64,000 nucleotides of DNA from Bradyrhizobium sp. 199 (GCF_023073355.1 NZ_JADPJI010000002.1:992001-1056000), one strand, 5' to 3'; counted from the first letter of the stretch, positions 50,002 to 58,554 are shown. The notes: generated by a model from the sequence alone, not told the origin. A program made the numbers and translations.

Positions 50002-51612
50002 CTATTTTGCGGATTCGCTCAGCCATTGGCGGACGATGGCGACGGTTTCGTTGGGGTTGCGCTCGGCGAGCTCGCCGACGCGATGAACGGACTGGGCGTG
50101 GACCTGGCCCTGGATGGTGGCGACGTCGATCGCGCTGGCGGCGCCGCTCGGCAGGAGCGGCTGGGCGGCCGGCGCGGCCTCTTCGGAAGCAGCCGGGCCG
50201 GTGAGGACGCCGGAGATGGCGGCGGCGACCTCGTCGGAGGCGAGGATGCGCTTGACCAGCGGGCGGATCACCAGGAACAGCACGATCAGGCCGAGCAGCA
50301 TCATCACGCCCAGCTCGACGAAGTACATGACGTCGTCCTTGGTGAACTGGAGCATGCCGAGGAAGCCGCCAGGTTCGCTGATCGGGGCGGTGGAGGGCGC
50401 ATCGGCAAAGCGCAGATTGACCACCTCGACCTGGTCGCCGCGCTTCTGGTCGAAGCCGATCGCCGAGCGGACCAGCGCGGAGATGCGATCGAGCTGCTCC
50501 TTGGTGCGGTCCTGATAGGCCAGCTCGCCCTTGTCGTTCTTGGAATAGATGCCGTCGACCAGCACCGCGACCGAGATGCGGTTGACCCGGCCGGCCTCGG
50601 TCACCTCGGTCTTGGTGGTGCGGGAAATCTCGTAATTGTTGGTCTCTTCGGTCTTCTTGCTTTGGTCCTTGGCCGCGACGCCGTTGTTCTGCTGGTTGCC
50701 GGGCAGCTCGTTGTTGACGGTGACCTGGCCGTTGTTGTCGGCGGTCATGCTCTGCTCTTCGCGGGTCTGGCTCGAGCGCAGCACCCGGCCTTCGGGATCG
50801 TACTTGTCGGAGGTCTGGGTCACCTTGTTGAAGTCGAAATCGGCGGAGAGCTGCACGCGGGCGCGGCCCGAGCCGACCACGGAGGAGACGATGTCCTCGA
50901 CCTGCTTGCGGATCCGCTTCTCGAACGAGATGCGGCGCTCCTCGCCGACCGCCTGCTCCGGATCGGCCGCCGCACCGTCGGCGAGCAGCTGGCCGGCCTC
51001 GTCGACGATCGAGACCCGCTGCGGCTTCAGGCCGTTGACGGCGGAGGCGACGAGATGGCGGATGGCGCGGATCTGCTGGGCTTCCAGCGCGCCGCGGACG
51101 CGGACCACGATCGAGGCCGACGGCTCCGGCGCCTCGCGCGCAAACAGCGGGCGCTCGGGCAGCACCAGATGGACGCGGGCGGCCTGGATGCGGTCGATGG
51201 CGCGGATGGTGCGGGCGAGTTCGCCTTCCAGCGCGCGAAGGTGATTGATGTTCTGGACGAAAGAGGTGGTGCCGAGCGCATCCGACTTGTCGAACACCTC
51301 GTAGCCGACGCCGCCGCCCTTGGGCAGGCCGCCCTCGGCGAGCTTCATCCGCAGCCGCGTGACCTTGTCCTTGGGCACCATGATGATGGAGCCCTCATTG
51401 CGGATCTCGAACTGGATGCCCTGGCGTTCCAGGTCCTTGATGATGCCGGAGGAGTCCTCGACGGTGAGATCGGTGAACAGCGTCGTCATCTGCGGCGTGG
51501 TGACGCGCATGATGACGAACGCGAAAAAGCCGACGAGCGCGGCGGTGACCGCGATCATCGCCCCGAACCGGGCGGCGCCGATACTCTTCAAGAAGTCCGC
51601 AAGACCTTGCAA
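50002..51612 (-). CDS. fliF: flagellar MS-ring protein FliF
   Basis: 536 residues from a TTG start at 51612. Two TM segments, FGAMIAVTAALVGFFAFVIMRV near residue 16-37 and YFVELGVMMLLGLIVLFLVI near residue 440, enclose the periplasmic ring-building domain (IKDLERQGIQFEI, IQAARVHLVLPERPLF, RARVQLSADFDFNKV). The C-terminal tail binds FliG. Its middle has a Gln/Asn-rich spacer (PGNQQNNGVAAKD). First gene of the fliFGHN-flbD operon; tandem CtrA-like half-sites lie about 80 bases upstream. Confidence 0.96.
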   Translation of the reverse strand: MQGLADFLKSIGAARFGAMIAVTAALVGFFAFVIMRVTTPQMTTLFTDLTVEDSSGIIKDLERQGIQFEIRNEGSIIMVPKDKVTRLRMKLAEGGLPKGGGVGYEVFDKSDALGTTSFVQNINHLRALEGELARTIRAIDRIQAARVHLVLPERPLFAREAPEPSASIVVRVRGALEAQQIRAIRHLVASAVNGLKPQRVSIVDEAGQLLADGAAADPEQAVGEERRISFEKRIRKQVEDIVSSVVGSGRARVQLSADFDFNKVTQTSDKYDPEGRVLRSSQTREEQSMTADNNGQVTVNNELPGNQQNNGVAAKDQSKKTEETNNYEISRTTKTEVTEAGRVNRISVAVLVDGIYSKNDKGELAYQDRTKEQLDRISALVRSAIGFDQKRGDQVEVVNLRFADAPSTAPISEPGGFLGMLQFTKDDVMYFVELGVMMLLGLIVLFLVIRPLVKRILASDEVAAAISGVLTGPAASEEAAPAAQPLLPSGAASAIDVATIQGQVHAQSVHRVGELAERNPNETVAIVRQWLSESAK

Positions 51613-51689
51613 GCAACCGCCCCAACAGATTCGGCCGCTTTCACCGGAAAGGCCGACTGGGCAATTATTGCCTAGGGGATGGTTTCGAT

Positions 51690-51708
51690 ATGGTTAACGA
51701 AGGTTAAG
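51690..51708 (-). promoter_or_regulatory. tandem CtrA-like half-sites upstream of fliF
   Basis: On the minus strand TTAACCTTCG is followed by TTAACCAT, so the two TTAACC half-sites begin 10 bases apart, on one face of the helix. The CtrA consensus is TTAA-N7-TTAA, and TTAACCAT is the known half-site octamer. In Caulobacter the fliF operon is a direct CtrA target. Confidence 0.5.
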
Positions 51709-51744
51709 AGGTCGGACAAAAGTAGCGCGAAAGAGCGATATGAA

Positions 51745-51777
51745 AAAAATCGGCCTCGCAGGGCGAGGCCGATTTTT
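51745..51777. terminator. bidirectional rho-independent terminator between sciP and fliF
   Basis: AAAAATCGGCCTCGC pairs perfectly over 15 bp with GCGAGGCCGATTTTT, with a 3-base loop and A/T runs at the outer ends. It ends sciP and insulates the fliF promoter. Confidence 0.88.
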
Positions 51778-51804
51778 GTCAAAAGCCGCAGATTTCCGGA
51801 TTGC

Positions 51805-52080
51805 CTACTGGCGATATTGCTGGATACGGGTGGTGCGAAGCCCCGCCAGACCATGCTGGTCGATGGAAAACTGCCAGGAGAGGAATTCGTCGACCGTCAG
51901 GGTGTAACGGCTGCAGGCCTCCTCGAGCGAAAGAAGTCCACCACGGACAGCGGCGACGACTTCGGCCTTGCGGCGGATAACCCAGCGTTTGGTGCCGGGT
52001 GCTGGCAGATCCGCGATCGTCAACGGACTACCGTCCGGCCCGATGACGTATTTTACCCTCGGGCGATGGGGTTCTGTCAT
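51805..52080 (-). CDS. sciP: CtrA inhibitor SciP (DUF1153)
   Basis: 91 residues from the ATG at 52080, close to the 93 of Caulobacter SciP. PHRPRVKYVIGPDGSPLTIADLPAPGTKRWVIRRKAEVV is the conserved DUF1153 N terminus; AAVRGGLLSLEEACSRYTLTVDEFLSWQ is the helix-turn-helix. SciP binds CtrA and blocks transcription of CtrA-dependent genes late in the cell cycle. It sits between the fliF operon and flgD-fliK, which gives a local link between cell cycle and flagellum. The longer frame to 52101 has no ribosome site. Confidence 0.92.
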   Translation of the reverse strand: MTEPHRPRVKYVIGPDGSPLTIADLPAPGTKRWVIRRKAEVVAAVRGGLLSLEEACSRYTLTVDEFLSWQFSIDQHGLAGLRTTRIQQYRQ

Positions 52081-52461
52081 GGCGTACTCACAAACTCTCA
52101 ACCACTGAACTCACGCCGTAACCCTACGCCCGGCGGCTTAAAAATCCGCTAAGCCTAAGGCTTCAATACAATTCTCGTTGAAAATGGCTGGAACGCGCTC
52201 GTCTCGGCCGGCATCCAGGCCGGTCGAGGGGGACTTCGTAAATACTTTACTAGCGAATGGAGCCTGTAAGCGGTGTCGCAAGGCCCACAATTGTCGTCCC
52301 GGCGAACGCCGGGGCGCATACTGCGTGAATCTATCGATGGACGCAGGTCGCAGTACCAAGAATGACTGCTAAACCACCAATCTTCGTCAAATTTCCTTTT
52401 GGGGTTATGGATCCCCGCGTTCGCGGGGATGACACTGAATCTGTTGCCGCAGGTTTCCCGA
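52081..52461. other. intergenic region upstream of sciP
   Basis: 381 bases between flgD and sciP. The right part is taken by the family H repeat at 52288-52432; the left part, richer in A+T (GCTTAAAAATCCGCTAAGCC), should hold the sciP promoter. No gene is recognised. Confidence 0.45.
52288..52432. repeat. palindromic intergenic repeat, family H
   Basis: TTGTCGTCCCGGCGAACGCC at the left is mirrored by CCCGCGTTCGCGGGGATGAC at the right. It is located between flgD and sciP and can fold into one long hairpin that would terminate flgD. Confidence 0.55.
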
Positions 52462-53169
52462 TCAATTGCTGCTGGTGGCGATGATGCTCTTCACCTGGCT
52501 CAGGGTGTAGCTGGCGCCGTCGATGGTGAGCAGCGGCGGCGACTGGGTCAGGTCGACCGACGACACCACGCCCTGCACCTGCGCGGCGATGCCGACATTG
52601 TTGTTCGCGACATCCTTGCCCGTGGCCGAGATCGTGTACTTGCCGTCGGGCCATTGCGTGCCGTCATTGCCCAGGCCGTTCCAGGTGAAGGGAATGTCGG
52701 TGCCGGCGCCGGCGGTGTATTTGCCGGTGAACACGGTCTGGCCGCTGGCATTGGCGATGGTGATGTCGACCGTGGAGTCGCTGGGCACGTTCAGATGCCA
52801 AGTCGCCGACGACTTCGCCATGGTCGCGGTCGAGCCGTCGACCAGGGCGGTCTTGCCGACGAAGCCCAGCGCCTGGGTCGCCTGCGTGGTCTGCTGCAGG
52901 GTGACGAGCTGGGACAGCGCATCGTTGGTCTTGAGCTGCTGCTCGACGCCGGCGAACTGCACCAGCTGCTGGGTGAACTGGTTGGTGTCGAGCGGATCCA
53001 GCGGGTTCTGGTTCTGCAGCTGCGTCGTCAGCAGCGTCAGGAAGGTCTGGAAGTTGCCGGCGAGCGTCGATCCCGTGGTCGAGCCCAGCGAGTTCGACGA
53101 GGAGGATTTCGGGAGATCGGTCGTCCCGGAGACGACGGAAGGGGCCGTGGCGCCAGTCGTGGTGGTCAT
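52462..53169 (-). CDS. flgD: flagellar hook assembly protein FlgD
   Basis: 235 residues. The N-terminal FlgD motif TQLQNQNPLDPLDTNQF and QQLVQFAGVEQQL is complete; the C-terminal FLG_D domain has NASGQTVFTGKYTAGAGTD and FTWNGLGNDGTQWPDGKYT. FlgD caps the growing hook and is removed when the hook ends. It starts 9 bases after the fliK stop, so the two share one message; flgE is not in this window. Confidence 0.95.
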   Translation of the reverse strand: MTTTTGATAPSVVSGTTDLPKSSSSNSLGSTTGSTLAGNFQTFLTLLTTQLQNQNPLDPLDTNQFTQQLVQFAGVEQQLKTNDALSQLVTLQQTTQATQALGFVGKTALVDGSTATMAKSSATWHLNVPSDSTVDITIANASGQTVFTGKYTAGAGTDIPFTWNGLGNDGTQWPDGKYTISATGKDVANNNVGIAAQVQGVVSSVDLTQSPPLLTIDGASYTLSQVKSIIATSSN

Positions 53170-53178
53170 GTCGAACTC

Positions 53179-54825
53179 CTACACTCTGATGTCGACGCCG
53201 CTGCTCGGCCCGTACATGCGGCCGTAGCCGCGCCCGACGGGTGCGGCAGCAACGGTGTCGTCCTCGCTGATGATCAGCCGGCGGGCATTGCCGCCATTGT
53301 CGTCGTTCTGGCCGGAGTTCTGGCCCGATGAATTCTGGTCGCGCAGGCTGAAGGACAGCCCGTTGCTGCCGGACTTGAGGCCGGCATCGTCGAGCGCGCG
53401 CTGCAATTGCGGCGCGTCCTGGCGCAGCATCTGCAGCGTCTCCGGCTTCTCCACGGTGAGATGCGAGGTGACGTTGCCGTGGCGGTCGACATTGATGCGG
53501 ACGTCGATGCGGCCGAGCTCGGCCGGATCGAGGCTGATGTCGAAGCGGGACCTGCCGGAGCGGATGGCGGCCGCGATCTCGACCGGAATGCCGTTGATCG
53601 GCACCGCCGTCGCGGTGGCCGCGGTCGCGGTCAGCGTCGCCGTCGATGCGGAGGCGGTCGAGGTCGTATTGGTCAGCGGCGCCTGCATGGTGGAGGTAGC
53701 CTGCGCGCTGGGATCGGGGGCGTTGAAAGCAGCCTGCGCATTGGTATTGGCATTGGCTTGGGCGACCGGTGCGGCCGGGATCGCGTCGGGCGTACGCTCC
53801 GCGGCGCCGGGCTTCGCCTCGGCCTGGCTGCCATCTGCCTGCGGCTGCGCGCTTTGCGGATGTGCGGCGGCGTTGGCGGTCGCAGCGACCGGCGCCGCCG
53901 GCGTGGTGACGGCGTCCGCCTTGCCGGTGTCCTGGCCGATATTGGAGACGTCGGCCTGTCCTTGCGCGGCGGCGACGGCCTGGAACGAGGTCTTCGGCGT
54001 GCCGGGATTGACGGGGATCAGTCCGGCGGTCGGCTCGACCTCGGTCGCGGCTGCGTCGGTTGCCCCGGTCGCAGCATCGGCCAGCGTCGCCGAGATGTCG
54101 GCATCGACCTTGGCGCCGGCGGTCTTGACGATCTTGGCGCTCTTGTCGCCCGGAGTGGCGGTGTCGGTCTTGGGGCTCGCGATCTGGGCCGCGATCGAGG
54201 CACTGGCGGCAATGCCGGCGGCGGCGATCGTCAGCGGCGAGGAGGTGGCGGCCTGCTTCGCGGTCGCGTTCGGATCGGCCGGGACGACCGGCGCGGCCAC
54301 GACGATCGCGTTGGGATCGAACAACGCGACCTGCACGGCGTCGGTCGGCACGGTCGCCGCGGCATCGGCGGCGGCGAGCCCATCGGTGGCCTCGGTCGTG
54401 TCGCCCTTGGTCTCATCGGACGTCTCAGCCGATTTGGCGTCGGATGTCTCGGACTTGTCCTTGACCTTGTCTTCGGCCTTGCCGGCGTCCTTGGCCGGAT
54501 CGGTGGTGGTATCGCTCGTCTTGTCGTTCCTGGTGGGCTCGGACGTGTCGGTGTCGTCGCTCGCCTTGCTCTGCGAGGAGGGGTCCGTGGAGGAGGTGTC
54601 GCGCGGGCCCTGGTCCGCGGAGGACGAGGACGAAGCGCTGCGCCGCGGCGCGCTATCCTGGGCCTGCGCGGCCGCATTGGTGCTGATCGCCTGGGTGTTG
54701 CTGTCGACCAGCGACCCGAAGGCGTCGTTCGAGGAGGGCTCTTTGGTGCTCTGCGATCGGGCAGGCTTTGGCGGCGTGCTCGAAATCTGCACGCTTGCTA
54801 CGACATCTGACGTACGACCGACCAC
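53179..54825 (-). CDS. fliK: flagellar hook-length control protein FliK
   Basis: 548 residues from a GTG at 54825, which has GAGGGG 8 bases upstream; ATG 54894 (MFEKRRWPAPC) is the longer choice. It is a long low-complexity protein rich in Ala, Thr, Asp, Ser and Pro (residues 20-400), the ruler part. The C-terminal domain holds FDISLDPAELGRIDVRINV and LTVEKPETLQMLRQDAPQLQ, the Flg_hook core that switches FlhB specificity when the hook reaches its final length. Upstream of flgD in the same operon. The long antisense frames here are composition artefacts. Confidence 0.9.
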   Translation of the reverse strand: MVGRTSDVVASVQISSTPPKPARSQSTKEPSSNDAFGSLVDSNTQAISTNAAAQAQDSAPRRSASSSSSADQGPRDTSSTDPSSQSKASDDTDTSEPTRNDKTSDTTTDPAKDAGKAEDKVKDKSETSDAKSAETSDETKGDTTEATDGLAAADAAATVPTDAVQVALFDPNAIVVAAPVVPADPNATAKQAATSSPLTIAAAGIAASASIAAQIASPKTDTATPGDKSAKIVKTAGAKVDADISATLADAATGATDAAATEVEPTAGLIPVNPGTPKTSFQAVAAAQGQADVSNIGQDTGKADAVTTPAAPVAATANAAAHPQSAQPQADGSQAEAKPGAAERTPDAIPAAPVAQANANTNAQAAFNAPDPSAQATSTMQAPLTNTTSTASASTATLTATAATATAVPINGIPVEIAAAIRSGRSRFDISLDPAELGRIDVRINVDRHGNVTSHLTVEKPETLQMLRQDAPQLQRALDDAGLKSGSNGLSFSLRDQNSSGQNSGQNDDNGGNARRLIISEDDTVAAAPVGRGYGRMYGPSSGVDIRV

Positions 54826-55079
54826 AGGCGACCCCTCGGAAACATCTTCGGCATAAGAGTAGCAAGGAGCGGGCCAGCGTCGCTTTTCGAACATTAATAC
54901 AGCATAATCAACGGCTTGAAGAATTGGCGCCGACGCCGCCGGGCCCGCGGCGACCCCGCCATTTCTGCCTCCCCGGCAAGAATTGCCCTAAGCGGCCGCC
55001 CCTGTGATTGCTTCACCGGAATGCCGCCTATATTAAAGAGGTTACTCTCAGCCGCTTTCGACGGGGCAGCCGTGCCTTT

Positions 55080-55097
55080 CGGGAACTGAAGTTCCCG
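55080..55097 (+). promoter_or_regulatory. perfect hairpin in the mnmA leader
   Basis: CGGGAAC, a TGAA loop and GTTCCCG form a 7-bp perfect stem 11 bases before the ATG at 55108 and 74 before the ATG at 55171. If transcription starts upstream it could limit ribosome access. No U-run follows, so not a terminator. Confidence 0.4.
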
Positions 55098-55170
55098 GGG
55101 ATCGCCGATGTCCCGCGAGAAGCATGAAATCGCGGATCGCCGCACGCCGCCGCCACAACCCTTAAGGCCC

Positions 55171-56352
55171 ATGCTCAACAGTCTGGATCTCGAAGGCCGT
55201 CCTAAGGACACCAGGGTCGTTGTCGCCATGTCGGGCGGCGTCGATTCCTCGACGACGGCCGCGCTCTTGAAGGCGGAAGGCTACGATGTCGTCGGCATCA
55301 CGCTGCAGCTCTACGACCATGGCGCGGCGACCCATCGCAAGGGCGCCTGCTGCGCCGGCCAGGACATCCACGACGCGCGCGACGTCGCGGCCAAACTCGG
55401 CATTCCTCATTACGTGCTCGACTACGAGGATCGCTTCCGCGAATCCGTCATCGACAATTTCGCCGACAGCTATGCGCTTGGTGAAACGCCGGTGCCGTGC
55501 ATCGAGTGCAACCGCTCGGTCAAGTTTCGCGATCTCCTGAAGACCGCGCGCGAGCTCGGCGCGACCGCACTCGCCACCGGCCATTACGTCGCCTCGCGCC
55601 GTCTCGACAACGGTTCGCGCGCGCTGGTATGCGCGGCCGACGCCGATCGCGACCAGAGCTATTTCCTGTTCGCGACCACGCGCCAGCAGCTCGACTTCCT
55701 GCGCTTCCCGCTCGGCGACATGACCAAGCCGGAGACGCGCGAGCTGGCGCGGCGCTACGGCCTCAGCGTCGCCGACAAGCACGACAGCCAGGACATCTGC
55801 TTCGTGCCGACAGGCCGCTACACCGACATCATCACGCGTCTGCGGCCGAACGCGATGGACCCCGGCGACATCGTCGATCTCGACGGGCGCGTGCTCGGCC
55901 GGCACAACGGCATCGCCAATTTCACCATCGGCCAGCGCCGCGGCCTCGGCATCGCAGCTCACGCGCCGCTGTTCGTGGTGCGGCTGGAGGCAGCTAACCG
56001 CCGCGTCGTCGTCGGCCCGCGCGATGCCTTGAAGATGCACCGCATCTCCTTGCGGGACGTCAACTGGATCGGCGACGGTGACATCGATCGCGCCATCGGC
56101 GGCGGCCTCGAGCTGTTCGTGCGCGTGCGCTCGACCCGCAGCCCGCAGCCGGCCTGGCTGCGCGGCGGCAATGGCCATTACGAGGTCGAGCTCGTCGCCG
56201 GCGAAGAGGGCGTCTCGCCCGGCCAGGCCTGCGTGTTCTACGACGCGCCCTCAGGGCAGGCGCGCGTGCTCGGCGGCGGCTTTATTCAAAGCGCCGCCGC
56301 GAAGGTCGCGAGCGACACGGCAAGGCCGCTCGCGGAAGCCGTGCGCGGCTGA
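55171..56352 (+). CDS. mnmA: tRNA 2-thiouridine(34) synthase MnmA
   Basis: 393 residues from the ATG at 55171 ([18 protein letters not shown]); an in-frame ATG at 55108 would add 21 residues and has GGGGA before it, so the start is open. It thiolates U34 in tRNA-Lys, Glu and Gln with ATP and IscS-derived sulfur. PP-loop [16 protein letters not shown], catalytic Cys in [13 protein letters not shown], second Cys in [13 protein letters not shown] and the C-terminal beta barrel ([20 protein letters not shown]) are all present. Confidence 0.95.
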   Translation: MLNSLDLEGRPKDTRVVVAMSGGVDSSTTAALLKAEGYDVVGITLQLYDHGAATHRKGACCAGQDIHDARDVAAKLGIPHYVLDYEDRFRESVIDNFADSYALGETPVPCIECNRSVKFRDLLKTARELGATALATGHYVASRRLDNGSRALVCAADADRDQSYFLFATTRQQLDFLRFPLGDMTKPETRELARRYGLSVADKHDSQDICFVPTGRYTDIITRLRPNAMDPGDIVDLDGRVLGRHNGIANFTIGQRRGLGIAAHAPLFVVRLEAANRRVVVGPRDALKMHRISLRDVNWIGDGDIDRAIGGGLELFVRVRSTRSPQPAWLRGGNGHYEVELVAGEEGVSPGQACVFYDAPSGQARVLGGGFIQSAAAKVASDTARPLAEAVRG

Positions 56353-56389
56353 GGATGACGAGATCAGGCACAGGTGATTGGGCTGGGTT

Positions 56390-56545
56390 CACCTCTCCCG
56401 TAGAGAGAGGTCGGATCACATCGCGAGATGCGATCCGGGTGAGGGCTTACGGTCTCACCGATAGCTGCGGCCCCTCACCCGGATTGCTCTGGGACGATGC
56501 TTCGCATCGCCGTCGCAATCCGACCTCTCCCCGTTGGGGAGAGGT
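56390..56545. repeat. palindromic intergenic repeat, family B, second copy
   Basis: CACCTCTCCCGTAGAGAGAG with GTCGGATCACATCGCGAGAT is mirrored by GCAATCCGACCTCTCCCCGT at the right end, with CGATGCTTCGCATCG inside. Related to 4518-4640. The right end runs to within 20 bases of the next gene's start. Confidence 0.65.
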
Positions 56546-56563
56546 GAAGTAAGGGCAGGGGGC

Positions 56564-57202
56564 ATGGCAGCAGACATCTCGCGGGCCGGGGTCGAGAAGG
56601 CCTATGGCCGCTGGGCGCCGATCTATGATCTCGTGTTCGGCAAGGTGTTCGACGCCGGCCGGCAGTCGACCATCGCCGAGGCCGACCGCATCGGCGGCCG
56701 CATCCTCGACGTCGGCGTCGGCACCGGGCTTTCTCTGTCGGACTATGCGCGCACCACGAAGATCTGCGGCGTCGACATTTCCGAGCCGATGCTGCGCAAG
56801 GCGCAGGCCCGCGTGCGCACGCTTCGCCTCTCCAATGTCGAGGTACTCTCGGTGATGGACGCGAAAAACCTCGCCTTCCCGGAAAACTTCTTCGACGCGG
56901 TGGTGGCGCAATATGTCATCACGGCCGTGCCCGATCCCGAAGGCACGCTCGACGAATTCGTGCGCGTGCTCAAGCCGGGGGGCGAGCTGATCCTCGTCAA
57001 CCACATCGGCGCGGAGACGGGTGCGCGAAAACTGTTCGAGCTCGCCTTCGCGCCCATCGCCCGCCGCCTCGGCTGGCGCCCGGAATTCCCCTGGGCCCGC
57101 CTTGAGGGCTGGGCCGCGAGACACGGCGGCATCACGCTGGCTGAGCGCCGCCCGATGCCGCCGATGGGGCACTTTTCGCTGATCCGCTATCGCAAATCGT
57201 GA
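56564..57202 (+). CDS. pmtA: SAM-dependent methyltransferase, phosphatidylethanolamine N-methyltransferase (PmtA) type
   Basis: 212 residues from the ATG at 56564 (MAADISRAGVEKAYGRWAPIY). Class I Rossmann methyltransferase: motif I RILDVGVGTGLSLSDY, GVDISEPMLRKAQARV as the adenine loop, VVAQYVITAVPDPE and the LKPGGELILVNHIGAE strand. The YGRWAPIYDLVFGKVFDAGR start fits the Rhodobacter/Bradyrhizobium PmtA group, which methylates phosphatidylethanolamine toward phosphatidylcholine. The family also contains UbiE-like enzymes, so the lipid substrate is probable, not certain. Confidence 0.78.
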   Translation: MAADISRAGVEKAYGRWAPIYDLVFGKVFDAGRQSTIAEADRIGGRILDVGVGTGLSLSDYARTTKICGVDISEPMLRKAQARVRTLRLSNVEVLSVMDAKNLAFPENFFDAVVAQYVITAVPDPEGTLDEFVRVLKPGGELILVNHIGAETGARKLFELAFAPIARRLGWRPEFPWARLEGWAARHGGITLAERRPMPPMGHFSLIRYRKS

Positions 57203-57214
57203 TCATGGGGGCAG

Positions 57215-57240
57215 GGAACGAGGCGCGCGAGGTGCGCGTT
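57215..57240 (+). promoter_or_regulatory. sigma-EcfG-type promoter box with consensus -10
   Basis: GGAAC at 57215-57219, 17 bases, CGTT at 57237-57240, the full EcfG consensus. The ATG of the next gene is only 9 bases beyond the -10, so the message would be close to leaderless if this promoter is used. Chance match is possible in such G+C-rich DNA. Confidence 0.4.
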
Positions 57241-57248
57241 TCCCTCCC

Positions 57249-57605
57249 ATGCGCACGACATCAAACATCGTTCTGGCTGGCCTCCTGATCGCCGCTTCGG
57301 GCAGCGCGATCGCGCAGGCCCCGCCCGCCCCGGCGACGCCGCCGCAACAGACCGCGCCGCCATCCCCGCAACATGCCGCGAACTGCACCCCGCAGGACCG
57401 GCCGAACCGCCAGGCCGATGGCACCACCACCGGCCAGTCCCGGGAACCGCTCGGCGACAAATTGGCAAAGTCCGACGGCGTGCTCTGCCCGCCCTCCGGC
57501 GTCGACCCCGAGATGCACGCCCCGGCCCCCGACACCGGCGGCAACACCCCGGTGATCCCGCCTCCGGGCAGCCCCGGCGGCGATCCGACCGTGCGGCCGA
57601 AATAG
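57249..57605 (+). CDS. small secreted proline-rich protein, unknown function
   Basis: 118 residues. A Sec signal (MRTTSNIVLAGLLIAASGSAIAQA) is followed by a Pro/Ala/Gln-rich mature part with two Cys (HAANCTPQDRPN and DGVLCPPSGVD), 47 residues apart. The C-terminal PGSPGGDPTVRPK is low complexity. Similar small exported proteins are widespread in Bradyrhizobium, but no function is known. A sigma-EcfG-type box lies immediately upstream. Confidence 0.68.
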   Translation: MRTTSNIVLAGLLIAASGSAIAQAPPAPATPPQQTAPPSPQHAANCTPQDRPNRQADGTTTGQSREPLGDKLAKSDGVLCPPSGVDPEMHAPAPDTGGNTPVIPPPGSPGGDPTVRPK

Positions 57606-57654
57606 GACCTTGTCTCGCCGCAGACATCGACATATCCGGGCAGAAGCGCGAAGC

Positions 57655-57735
57655 GCGTCGTCGTGCCAGATGTCCCGGGCATCCAGTTCTTGAGGTTGCA
57701 GCGAAGGCCGTGGATGGCCGGGACAAGCCCGGCTG
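57655..57735. repeat. palindromic intergenic repeat, family D, second copy
   Basis: TGTCCCGGGCATCCAGTTCT is mirrored by GGATGGCCGGGACAAGCCCG. Related to 11430-11520, but the left arm is less complete. It lies between the secreted-protein gene and tRNA-Met. Confidence 0.5.
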
Positions 57736-57898
57736 ATGAACTCATTGAAAAAGAGGCCGTATTCACAAGGCGGCTTGTCCCGCCATAGCATTGGGGAAGG
57801 CGGAAAAGGCGGACCGCTTTGCTTGACTTCCCGCCGCCCCCTTCTTTATATGCCGCGCGTTCGCGAGATAGGCCGTTTCAGGCGGTTCGCGGCCCTGT

Positions 57899-57975
57899 GG
57901 CGGGGTAGCTCAGCTGGTTAGAGCACGGGAATCATAATCCTGGGGTCGGGGGTTCGAGTCCCTCTCCCGCTACCA
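57899..57975 (+). tRNA. tRNA-Met (anticodon CAT), elongator type
   Basis: 77 bases with CCA encoded. Acceptor GGCGGGG pairs with TCCCGCT. D-arm AGCTCAGCTGGTTAGAGC, anticodon stem CGGGA/TCCTG with loop ATCATAA (anticodon CAT), T-arm GGGGG-TTCGAGT-CCCTC. The elongator form is favoured because the acceptor first pair is a G-T pair and the initiator features (C1 mismatch, three G-C pairs in the anticodon stem) are absent. An ATA-reading tRNA-Ile with lysidine also carries CAT and is the alternative. Confidence 0.93.
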
Positions 57976-58197
57976 TTTCAATCTCCTCACGTCCGATATG
58001 TCAGGCACGCCAAGCCGCACGGAGCACGTTGTCCGTCGCGTCGTCGCTTGGCGCATCCGGGACTAGGAACTCCCGCGCATGATCAAAGCTTGAATCGGTG
58101 GGCCAGCCTAGCCGCCGATCGCTGGCCTGCGCGGCCCCGCCTCCAAGCCCCCCATACCCCCCAGGGTGGGGCCGCGCTTCACAAGCAGGAGATGCAA

Positions 58198-58359
58198 TTG
58201 TCCGAGCCGACCGAGCAAGAGATTAGAGAACGCGCGCACCGCTTGTGGGAGCAAGCCGGCAAGCCCGAAGGCCGCGAGCACGAATTTTGGCACGCCGCCG
58301 AGCAGGAACTGCGCAACGAGGACAAGTCGAACACGTTGCGGACGCCGGATACGTTGTGA
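58198..58359 (+). CDS. DUF2934 protein, copy 1
   Basis: 53 residues from the TTG at 58198, favoured because AGGAG lies 6 bases upstream; the ATG at 58192 would put that site against the start codon. EQEIRERAHRLWEQAGKPEGREHEFWHAAEQEL is the DUF2934 helix, with the RAHRLWE-x-AG and FWHAAE core. A paralogue with the same core lies at 58734-59030. Function unknown. The stop overlaps the next start as GTGA. Confidence 0.78.
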   Translation: MSEPTEQEIRERAHRLWEQAGKPEGREHEFWHAAEQELRNEDKSNTLRTPDTL

Positions 58360-58541
58360 CCGACAAGAATTGCCCATTCTGCCAGGGTCTGGGTTGGGTC
58401 TGCGAAAACCATCCGCTCCGGGTCTGGAGCGAAAAGCTCGGGGGCTGCCGCTGCGGTGAGGGCATGCCTTGCACCTGCAACACGACCGAAGATCCCGAGA
58501 CGCGCGTGGTGATCGTCGAAGCCGACACGACGTGGCACTAG
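58356..58541 (+). CDS. small Cys-rich zinc-ribbon-like protein
   Basis: 61 residues from a GTG start overlapping the DUF2934 stop. NCPFCQGLGWVCENHP and GGCRCGEGMPCTCN carry CxxC-type pairs (CPFC, CRC, CTC) that could bind zinc. GLGWVCENHPLRVWS is repeated in rhizobial small proteins of this group. It ends ETRVVIVEADTTWH. Translational coupling to the DUF2934 gene suggests a shared role; unknown. A longer ATG frame at 58245 overlaps the DUF2934 gene and is less likely. Confidence 0.65.
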   Translation: MTDKNCPFCQGLGWVCENHPLRVWSEKLGGCRCGEGMPCTCNTTEDPETRVVIVEADTTWH

Positions 58542-58554
58542 CGGCGCCGATGCG

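Noticed and set aside
49303..51675. A 790-codon plus-strand frame antisense to fliG and fliF
   Set aside because: Composition artefact of GC-rich third positions; no domain, no ribosome site, and the opposite strand holds well-known flagellar genes.
53255..54856. Long plus-strand frames antisense to fliK (533 and 467 codons)
   Set aside because: They mirror the low-complexity Ala/Thr-rich ruler region of FliK; no real protein features.
54826..55107. Sigma-54 promoter (-24 GG, -12 GC) upstream of fliK
   Set aside because: Candidate GGCAC and TTGC elements were found, but not at the required 10-base spacing.
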